IMG/VR virus record: IMGVR_UViG_3300035145_000581 | Location: 1 to 22,495 of that record | Strand: one strand, 5' to 3' | DNA length: 22,495 nucleotides | From: a virus | In this document: piece by piece, positions 1 through 6,743 of the stretch | How the letters are laid out: each line of letters begins with the position of its first letter | Numbering within the stretch: position 1 is the stretch's first letter | Notes under the pieces: generated by a model | The model's database searches: none | The model's input: only the letters and a program-made list of their open reading frames with translations | Told to the model about the DNA's origin: nothing | Program-made: the position numbers and the translations under genes

Positions 1-2805
1 ATTTCCATGATATATTTCTATTAATCCTGTATCGTTATTATATTGTTTGTATGTTATATTACCTGAATTATCAAAAATATTATACCCAAAAGTTGTATTA
101 TCAAAATTAATTGTTAAGTTGCTAGGCAATCTTGATATACGACCGTCGTTATTAGATAGTGTTACATTGTTTGTAGACACATTGCCGTCATCAAAATATG
201 GATTTAATGAAACGTTTGCCGCATTTACAAATCTATTTACAGCAAATATATTTGCTGGTGTATGTGTACCTGTAACTGCATCTGTTCTCATAATTCCAAA
301 TGTACTTTGCCAGGTAACATTCACATCAAACCATTTAATATCTCTTGTTCTTAATGCAATATTTGTTCTTAATCCATTAGGGTCATAAAATGCAGAATTA
401 TCTAAACTTTGCCATCTATCTCCTATAGACCCACCAGAAATACTGGAATTAGCCCACACAAAAGATTCAGTAACTCCTGGTTTATAATTCAGTGTGTTAA
501 ATGTTATGCTGTCTTTTACTGCTTGAGTGGTGCCATCAGTTACCTTAACAGATTTTACATTATAAAATTTTAAGTCGTTAGCACTTTGTACAACATAAGA
601 TAAACCTCTTATAGTTACATTATACCTATAACTAGATGTATCTATAGGAGAATATTCAAATAACATGAGCCAACTATTATCTTTACCTGACAACGTAGTA
701 TCTTTTGCATTTTCAATATCTAAATCTCCTGTTTTTAATAGGTTTGCATTTGATATCACATAAAAAGATTGATCTGTAAGATCAAAACCTATGCCAAATG
801 TGCTCTTATTAGATATTGCGGTTTGTATTTGTGTTTTTTCCGAACTTGTGAATGTTTTTCTTAAACTTGCTATAACTTCTTCTGCTCGCCAATTTGAATT
901 TACATTGTCACTTAAAGTCCATGGTCCTATGCTTGTACTTAAACCACTAGATAAGGCACCATTATTTTGAACACCTGTGACTCTAACCCATTTATAGTTT
1001 GCAATATTTGTAGTATCTACGAATTTAACAAATGTATTTTCTTGAAATACTTTAGTTGATTCTGTATTGTTTACCATTACAACAGTATCAGAACTACTAA
1101 ATGTTTCTGTCATATAACCTGTAGTGCTCTGTGTTGCAACCGGTAAAGGATTCCATCTAATATTTAAAGTATCTGTTTGGAATTTAGTTGTAATAAAGTT
1201 ACTCCATTTTTCTCTAAGAGTATCATATATTACATTATTTAATCTTTGTTCTTTTAAGTAATTTACAATGGTATTGTCAATAACTTCTGCTGGTGTATTA
1301 TTATCACTAACTATTAATTCTTTTGTTATAGGGTCATCGTCCTTGTAAAGATACCCGTCCTCTGTATAAGTTTCAACACTTTGAAATGTTCCTGTAGGAT
1401 CATTTATATCAATGTACCTGCTATGGCCTGCATGAGTTCTATTTGTTGCTTTTAGTTTTAATATATTAGATGTTTGGCTTAAAGGAAAAACATTATAGTC
1501 TTGTGCTGACACCATTCTATTTTGTGTATAAAATGTTTGTGGTGCTCTATCTTTAATAGCCTGTAAACTTTCTGCAGGTAAACTATTATTAACAGTTGAC
1601 TCAAGTCCAAATGTAATTGTTAAACGGTAATCTTCCCCTGATGAATTTACATAAGGTATAGTTACTGATAAATTTTTTGCATCATCTGGGTGTATAGAAT
1701 ATCTTTCTCCATCACTGGTTCTATGCCATACTCTAAAAATACCCGTTGGTACATTTCCGAAATTGCCGTCTGGATATTTTATTCTTATTCCGTCATTATT
1801 TAAATTTTCTATTGCATATAAATTTCTAGTATTTAATGCTTGGCTGTTATAGTTTAATGTTTGACCAATTGTATTTGGAATTTTAGTCCATTGATTTTCT
1901 ACAACACCTTGTGTATTTACTTCCTGTATAAAGACATCAGTTTCATTTATATTTTTCTTTATAATATCTTCAAATCTATTTTGTAATGGTGCCTCATAAT
2001 TAAAGTCTTCAAATTCTAAAGTACCTTGTTTGAACATGAGGAAGAAACCAGTATTATTACTAGAGAGACCTAATCCATCGTTTCTATAGAAAAGACCAAA
2101 ATCATTTGTAGGGTTTGGTTGTTTTTCATAAAAGTATTCGTTATCGTAAAAATCACCGTTTACTATTTCAAATACTCTACTAACACCATTTACATTAATA
2201 TTAAATGAATGTGCAATGGGAGATGTAATAGGCGTACTTATTGTGTATTGGTCTGTGCTAATACCAGCAATTTTACCTGATTTAACAGGTGATGAAAATC
2301 TATTTGTTGAGGACATTCCTGCATTAAGTACTGTAATGAATTGTTCATAACTGTCTGGATTGTTTGCATCGTCCCAAAAAATATTCTGATTTGCTAATTG
2401 ATTTCCTTGGCTATCTGTAAGTGGCTCATTAGTTCTCAAAGATGTAATCTTCATAAGGCCACTTGCAGGAATATTTCTTTTAGGATTATATCCTAACATT
2501 CTTGCTAATTTAAATACTGAGTCTCTTCTTTCTGCTGTTTCTAAAAAGTTTTCTCTAGTATTAACATCCATTCTAAATGCAATACTTGTACTTAAAAATG
2601 CTAACAATTCTATAATTGCAATAAATTCTGAACTTTCAATATAATCATTGAAATTTTCTGGAAAGTTTGTTCGTACATATTGAACTAAACTAGTTCTCAT
2701 AGTGTCGAAGTCGTATGCTTGAAAATCTACTTCTGAAAAGGCTTTATATGCAACTTTCCAATCTTCTGCCGCAAATAAATTATTTTGTCTATTAACTAAA
2801 GCCAT
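1..2805 (-). CDS. gp6: Baseplate wedge protein gp6, 3' end outside window
   Basis: This frame stays open from the ATG at 2805 to the window edge, giving at least 935 codons with no stop. It is a structural protein of the baseplate wedge; in T4, gp6 forms the inner ring joining the wedges. The N-terminus (MALVNRQNNLFAAEDWKVAY) and the next ~90 residues, with a helix containing FRMDVNTRENFLETAERR and then LARMLGYNPKR, are typical of marine T4-like gp6. Around residues 410-436 the family motif APQTFYTQNRMVSAQDYN is visible. T4 gp6 is 660 residues, so this copy has a C-terminal extension of at least 270 residues, rich in Asn, Thr and Ser and probably beta-structured. The start overlaps the gp25 stop as TAATG, so the two are translationally coupled. 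The family call is firm; the role of the extension is unknown. Confidence 0.9.
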   Translation of the reverse strand, partial: MALVNRQNNLFAAEDWKVAYKAFSEVDFQAYDFDTMRTSLVQYVRTNFPENFNDYIESSEFIAIIELLAFLSTSIAFRMDVNTRENFLETAERRDSVFKLARMLGYNPKRNIPASGLMKITSLRTNEPLTDSQGNQLANQNIFWDDANNPDSYEQFITVLNAGMSSTNRFSSPVKSGKIAGISTDQYTISTPITSPIAHSFNINVNGVSRVFEIVNGDFYDNEYFYEKQPNPTNDFGLFYRNDGLGLSSNNTGFFLMFKQGTLEFEDFNYEAPLQNRFEDIIKKNINETDVFIQEVNTQGVVENQWTKIPNTIGQTLNYNSQALNTRNLYAIENLNNDGIRIKYPDGNFGNVPTGIFRVWHRTSDGERYSIHPDDAKNLSVTIPYVNSSGEDYRLTITFGLESTVNNSLPAESLQAIKDRAPQTFYTQNRMVSAQDYNVFPLSQTSNILKLKATNRTHAGHSRYIDINDPTGTFQSVETYTEDGYLYKDDDPITKELIVSDNNTPAEVIDNTIVNYLKEQRLNNVIYDTLREKWSNFITTKFQTDTLNIRWNPLPVATQSTTGYMTETFSSSDTVVMVNNTESTKVFQENTFVKFVDTTNIANYKWVRVTGVQNNGALSSGLSTSIGPWTLSDNVNSNWRAEEVIASLRKTFTSSEKTQIQTAISNKSTFGIGFDLTDQSFYVISNANLLKTGDLDIENAKDTTLSGKDNSWLMLFEYSPIDTSSYRYNVTIRGLSYVVQSANDLKFYNVKSVKVTDGTTQAVKDSITFNTLNYKPGVTESFVWANSSISGGSIGDRWQSLDNSAFYDPNGLRTNIALRTRDIKWFDVNVTWQSTFGIMRTDAVTGTHTPANIFAVNRFVNAANVSLNPYFDDGNVSTNNVTLSNNDGRISRLPSNLTINFDNTTFGYNIFDNSGNITYKQYNNDTGLIEIYHGN

Positions 2806-3179
2806 TAAAAGTCCTCTGCATTTCTTCTATCAAATTCTAAGAATAATGTTTCTGCTTGGTCTAAATTGTAATACTTCACTTCGACTTCTGCTCTTATGGT
2901 CTGGTCATTTATGTATAATATTGTATTCTCTAATGTGACCCTAGGATCTAAATCCACTATTCTTTTTATATCATCTTTAATATCCTCTTGCAACGTTGGA
3001 CTATCTTGCTCCATTAACATATCCCAAATAATACTACCAAAATTAGGTCTCATTATTCGCTCACCTCTTTTAGTATAGAAATGATTTAGTAAATCTCTTT
3101 TAATAAGATTAGTATCTGTAAGGGTATAAGGTGCCCTATTTTTGTCTACTGTACTAAAACCTTTGAATAACGTTGCCAT
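2805..3179 (-). CDS. gp25: Baseplate wedge protein gp25
   Basis: A 124-residue protein of the gp25/lysozyme-like baseplate family (GPW/gp25), a small wedge component also found in contractile injection systems. The start MATLFKGFSTVDKNRAPYTL and the central stretch RGERIMRPNFGS, followed by an acidic helix and the LDPRV segment, are family hallmarks. The length fits (T4 gp25 is 132 residues). I chose the ATG at 3179. A TTG five codons upstream (3194) lies inside the late promoter octamer and cannot be transcribed from it. This is the first gene of a two-gene late operon with gp6, joined by a TAATG overlap. There is no room for a Shine-Dalgarno site between promoter and ATG, so the message is probably leaderless or nearly so. 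Confidence 0.93.
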   Translation of the reverse strand: MATLFKGFSTVDKNRAPYTLTDTNLIKRDLLNHFYTKRGERIMRPNFGSIIWDMLMEQDSPTLQEDIKDDIKRIVDLDPRVTLENTILYINDQTIRAEVEVKYYNLDQAETLFLEFDRRNAEDF

Positions 3180-3184
3180 GTAAG

Positions 3185-3192
3185 TATTTATC
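3185..3192 (-). promoter_or_regulatory. T4-type late promoter for gp25-gp6
   Basis: The minus strand reads GATAAATA, matching the NATAAATA late-promoter octamer of T4-like marine phages. Only five bases separate it from the gp25 ATG. Late transcription normally starts about 6-7 bases past the octamer, so the start site should fall on or beside the start codon. Confidence 0.75.
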
Positions 3193-3222
3193 AAAACTAT
3201 TAAATATAGTTTTAATTAATGC

Positions 3223-3250
3223 TTGACTTCTTTGTATAAGGTGTTATAAT
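3223..3250 (+). promoter_or_regulatory. Sigma70-type early promoter, extended -10
   Basis: TTGACT (3223-3228) and TATAAT (3245-3250) are separated by 16 bases. TGT directly precedes the -10, giving an extended -10 (TGn). The downstream ATG is only 7 bases past the -10, where transcription should begin. This places the hydrolase gene under host RNA polymerase rather than the late sigma factor. Confidence 0.8.
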
Positions 3251-3256
3251 AAATTT

Positions 3257-3865
3257 ATGAAAAATGTGATCTATTTACATGGAGCAAATGCAGACCCTGA
3301 TAACTTTAATTACTACACATTAAAGATGCCAGAACACCCTTTCTTTGCACCTGCATACGATATGGAACAAGATCCATATGATTTAGTAGAGCATATAAGA
3401 ATGCAAAAAGAAAGAGAATGGGGTAAACAAAAAGTAGTAATTGTAGGACATAGTTTTGGTGGTTTATTAGCAAGTTGGTATGCTAGTGTATATCCTAGAA
3501 AAGTAGATCATCTCATTACAATAGCAACTCCTTGGGAGGGCACTCCTGTAGCAAGAATACTTGCTATGGTTTTTAGAAACAGAAAGGTTTTTGAGAATAC
3601 TAAGCCAGGTGCTGATGTATTAAGACTGCTACAAGAGAAAACTTTTAATGGTAATCATACTAACATTGTATGTACTAGTGGTGCCAATCCTTTAGCAGGA
3701 TTAGGAGGTCATGCAAATGATGGTATGATATCGGTTTCTAGTCAATCCTCAACACCCCCAAAATTCAAAAACACTGAAAATATCTATATAGAGGCGGGTC
3801 ACAGTGGAGTTCTGTTAAATAATGATGTAACTAAAATATTACAAGATATAATATTTGAAAAATAA
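3257..3865 (+). CDS. Alpha/beta-hydrolase (lipase/esterase-like)
   Basis: A 202-residue serine hydrolase. The first strand ends in VIYLHGANAD, with the usual oxyanion-side HG at residues 8-9. The nucleophile elbow is GHSFGG, giving Ser66. Plausible remaining triad members are Asp155 (NDGM) and His182 (EAGHSG). After strand 6 it has TIATPWEGTP, typical of lipase and PGAP1-like members. There is no signal peptide or membrane segment, so it should act in the host cytoplasm. The substrate is unknown: a lipid, an acyl ester or a cell-wall precursor are all possible. It has its own early promoter, with the ATG at the predicted transcription start, and lies opposite to the baseplate genes on both sides. 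This looks like a moron rather than a structural gene. The fold call is secure; the biological role is not. Confidence 0.85.
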   Translation: MKNVIYLHGANADPDNFNYYTLKMPEHPFFAPAYDMEQDPYDLVEHIRMQKEREWGKQKVVIVGHSFGGLLASWYASVYPRKVDHLITIATPWEGTPVARILAMVFRNRKVFENTKPGADVLRLLQEKTFNGNHTNIVCTSGANPLAGLGGHANDGMISVSSQSSTPPKFKNTENIYIEAGHSGVLLNNDVTKILQDIIFEK

Positions 3866-3866
3866 A

Positions 3867-4064
3867 ATGCAAGATATAAAATCCTTAAACAATACACTAG
3901 AAGAAGAATTAAGAATTATGCTCGTTGAAAAGAACAACGAAAATAATGGTCTTAGAAATAAAATTGAATTACTAGAACAAGCCGTTGCAGAAGAACAAGA
4001 ACAAAAATATAGATTACTTGTTGAAAATGCAGATCTTAAAAAGGCTTTAAAAAAATATTCCTAA
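3867..4064 (+). CDS. Small coiled-coil protein
   Basis: A 65-residue protein starting at the ATG one base after the hydrolase stop; a TTG start at 3855 would add only four residues and is less likely. Almost the whole chain is a charged heptad coiled coil: residues 5-60 are rich in Glu, Lys, Leu and Asn with Leu/Ile at regular spacing (for example ELLEQAVAEEQEQKYRLL). No cysteines, membrane segment or known domain is visible. It is presumably co-transcribed with the hydrolase from the early promoter. Its last 18 bases overlap, in antisense, the end of the lysozyme-like gene on the other strand. The function is unknown; it may be an adaptor or oligomerisation partner for the hydrolase. Confidence 0.6.
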   Translation: MQDIKSLNNTLEEELRIMLVEKNNENNGLRNKIELLEQAVAEEQEQKYRLLVENADLKKALKKYS

Positions 4065-4634
4065 TTTATTATAGGCTCTCTTCTTAGCAAGTACCAATAT
4101 AGCTCTTAATTCCTGAAAATTTAAATCCCTTTGCTGAGGATATAATGTTGCTTGTACATCATCAACTTCTGCTTGCCAATTAAGATGATCGGCAGTAGAG
4201 AAAAGTTCTGCTTCATATCTTCGTCTAGCAATATAGTCTGTTCTTATTTGTGGTCTGCTGTATTGGCCTATCTTTCCTACTCTAAATCTTTGCATGTATT
4301 TAGGTACTGATTCGTATCGTCCTTGATTAAGAACTGCTAAAACTTTGCTTTTTGCAAACCTATCTACGCCTATGTGAGATACAAAACTTGCAAGAGCACC
4401 CATTTGATTATGATTTAAAGGTACTGTAACTAATTCAGATATGTCTTTAATTGCTTGTTTTAAATCTGCTTCTAAGGCTAGTCTTTCTGCATTAGGCCCA
4501 AGACCGTCTATAAACTCAACAAGTCTTGTACCTGTTTTTCTATGAATGTAAATTAAACTAGGACCGTCGATTATTAAATCTATACCTTTATCTGCTAATT
4601 GTTCAACAACTTCATCAAATATATTATCCGCCAT
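4047..4634 (-). CDS. GH24 lysozyme-fold protein, probably inactive
   Basis: A 195-residue protein. Residues ~48-145 fit the C-terminal lobe of phage T4-type lysozymes (glycoside hydrolase family 24). The sequence VPLNHNQMGALASFVSHIGV (71-90) matches the family pattern of PLnqnQ.dALvSF.fNiG. It is followed by F..S.vL..LNqGrY (residues 93-107) and closes with YIARRRYEAELF (134-145), like the usual RR..E..LF. The N-terminal part, where the catalytic Glu, Asp and Thr should lie, reads DGPSLIYIHRKTGTRLVEFI (23-42) and lacks Glu..Asp..Thr at the expected spacing. The domain may therefore bind glycan or be purely structural. In T4 this fold sits inside gp5; here it is a separate gene overlapping gp5 by 11 bases, with the GGAGG ribosome site encoded in the gp5 tail. 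It is presumably a hub or tail-tip component. Confidence 0.7.
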   Translation of the reverse strand: MADNIFDEVVEQLADKGIDLIIDGPSLIYIHRKTGTRLVEFIDGLGPNAERLALEADLKQAIKDISELVTVPLNHNQMGALASFVSHIGVDRFAKSKVLAVLNQGRYESVPKYMQRFRVGKIGQYSRPQIRTDYIARRRYEAELFSTADHLNWQAEVDDVQATLYPQQRDLNFQELRAILVLAKKRAYNKLGIFF

Positions 4635-6741
4635 TGTTATTGCCTCCTTGTCCTTGAGCGTTTTTTATAGCACCTTCTACTTTGGCTTTTGCCGCAGATT
4701 TAAATTCTTCTACTTTACCGCCTGTTACATTATTAACAACACCACTTATATCGCCCTTCATGCCTTTTACAACTGTATCCTGTAAATCTAAAGGCAAACC
4801 TAAACCATCCAAAGAAAATTGTTTTAACCTGGCTTCTAAGTCTGTTAAAATTTTACTCTGTCCTATAATCTTTTGCATAATACTATTAGTTGTAGGTATT
4901 CTAAACGGTGGTATAACAATACCTAACATTCCTGCCATTTTTGTAATACCTTCTATGCTTTTTAAATTTAAATTTTTCAAAGACATAAAGTTACTCAACA
5001 TCGCATTGTATTCTGCATAAACAGATTTGATACCTGCTGTTGCATCATCAAATTCATCTTTTAAATCACCAATTTTATCTCGTGCATCTGCAAACCCTTT
5101 ACCAATTTTTGTCCCTTCAGGTGTATCAGCATCTGCTGGAGTTGTATCTGTAGGATCTATTTGATTTTCTAGTGTTTCGCCATCTGCTGTTTCATCTTCT
5201 TCTATACTTGTTGGGTCTTCTGATATAGGATCATACGATCCATGTCCAGCATATGGTTCTGCTGTAATTAGTTTTCCAACAATAGTGCTAATAGCCGGTC
5301 CTTTTTCTGGTCTTTGTCCGCCATTTAAAATTGGATTGTCTTCGTCTCTATCGTACTCTGGCGGTGTTGATGATTGATCAGGCTGTTCCGTTCCGCCTAA
5401 TTGTGGTGCCGGTACAGCCGGTACTAGATCAGGTGTAGGTACTGTTCCAAGATTATTTAAACCTATGGTTGTTCCGAATATATTTGTAGTACCTCCTGCT
5501 GAAAGTGTTGCGGCTCCTCCCGCCAAAACATCAACTTTTCCTGAGGCCTGTACTGTGGTAAACCCTTGTGATTGTATGGCCGCACTTGTTGTACTGGTTA
5601 ATGTTAATCTTCCTGCAGAGTTGATCTGTAGATCACCTGCATTTGCTGTAATTTGAGCATTAAGAGTTGCATGTATAGAGGTGTCAGCCGCAGAATGAAA
5701 TCTTAAATTACCACCTGTTCCTAATGGTGGCACACCTAATGCTCCTAATTTACCTGATATTCCTAAATACCCGGCGACTTCTGAATTATCTCCAGTTGCC
5801 TTTATATTTACATCATTACCTGCTTCTATATTGATGTTTTTATCTGCTCTTAAGTTAAAGTCTCCTTTAGAACGAATACTCATACTACCTTCCCCAAAGA
5901 AGTTAATATTACCGTTTCTGTCTAATTCAAACCATGCTGTTCCTGTTTTGTTTATAACATATATACATCCTGTGGTATCGTCTAATAAAATCTGATTACC
6001 GCCCCCGGTTCTCACTCTTATATTAGAATTTTCCGGTGCATCGTCCATAATAAACTGATGCCCTGGTCCTATAGGTCTACCCTCATCGTCTCGAGGACCT
6101 TTAGATAAAATACCTAATACTTCACTAGGAGTTTCTCTCCTTGCACTACTTGATGTTGCTCCCCTTAATGGGTCGTTTATAAGTCCCTGTTTTGTGATGT
6201 TTTCTGCAAAATCATGAAAGATAGGTCTAAGTTTTCCGTTATTTTTAGTATCTGTGTCATATTGATTTTTTTCTACAGTAGGTGTATTAAACGGTCCACC
6301 CTGAAAACTAGGTCCTCCGGCAATTCCTGGAACCATTTGGTTGTAGGGAGTCACCATAGCATGTCCCATTATAAATGGTTTAGACAATAGTCCGTCTGCA
6401 AAACTTACTAATACAGTATTACCAACATCAGGCGGTGGTGTCCACATTCCATAAGAGGTTCTAGCATTTCTATCTTGCGTAATATCGTCTGCATTAGAAT
6501 GAACTGGATCAGATAAACCGTAAAAAGGAGACGTATACATCGCGTCAAAAAGTAATCTTTGTGTAGGGTCTCTATTAAACTCTGAAATATAAACTGATAC
6601 CTTTCCTGTACGTGATGAATCTTTATTAAATTCAACTACACCTGTATAGATACCCCAATATCGTTTTGTAGTATCTAATCTTTCCACAGGGTTATCGTAG
6701 GTAGCCCCCATAGATTTATTTACGTGGAAATGTTTAGGCAT
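4624..6741 (-). CDS. gp5: Baseplate hub/tail needle protein gp5, no lysozyme domain
   Basis: A 705-residue central spike protein. Residues ~27-130 form the OB-fold domain (RYWGIYTGVVEFN, then MWTPPPDVGNTVLVSFADG). Residues ~226-430 form a VgrG/gp5-like beta-helix with short repeats (IRVRTGGGNQILLDDTTG, ELDRNGNINFFG, NINIEAGNDVNIKATG). From ~435 to 545 there is a Pro/Asp/Glu-rich linker, and the end is a helical domain closing in a Gly/Asn tail. In T4 a lysozyme domain lies between OB fold and helix; here it is missing, and a lysozyme-fold protein is the next gene. The C-terminal linker and helical domain are extra to T4 gp5. A strong GGAGAT ribosome site precedes the ATG, and the gene starts 2 bases after the previous stop. 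Confidence 0.85.
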   Translation of the reverse strand: MPKHFHVNKSMGATYDNPVERLDTTKRYWGIYTGVVEFNKDSSRTGKVSVYISEFNRDPTQRLLFDAMYTSPFYGLSDPVHSNADDITQDRNARTSYGMWTPPPDVGNTVLVSFADGLLSKPFIMGHAMVTPYNQMVPGIAGGPSFQGGPFNTPTVEKNQYDTDTKNNGKLRPIFHDFAENITKQGLINDPLRGATSSSARRETPSEVLGILSKGPRDDEGRPIGPGHQFIMDDAPENSNIRVRTGGGNQILLDDTTGCIYVINKTGTAWFELDRNGNINFFGEGSMSIRSKGDFNLRADKNINIEAGNDVNIKATGDNSEVAGYLGISGKLGALGVPPLGTGGNLRFHSAADTSIHATLNAQITANAGDLQINSAGRLTLTSTTSAAIQSQGFTTVQASGKVDVLAGGAATLSAGGTTNIFGTTIGLNNLGTVPTPDLVPAVPAPQLGGTEQPDQSSTPPEYDRDEDNPILNGGQRPEKGPAISTIVGKLITAEPYAGHGSYDPISEDPTSIEEDETADGETLENQIDPTDTTPADADTPEGTKIGKGFADARDKIGDLKDEFDDATAGIKSVYAEYNAMLSNFMSLKNLNLKSIEGITKMAGMLGIVIPPFRIPTTNSIMQKIIGQSKILTDLEARLKQFSLDGLGLPLDLQDTVVKGMKGDISGVVNNVTGGKVEEFKSAAKAKVEGAIKNAQGQGGNNNGG

Positions 6742-6743
6742 TT

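Noticed and set aside
47-388. Plus-strand open frame of 113 codons
   Set aside because: It lies wholly antisense to gp6, whose frame is continuous and recognisable.
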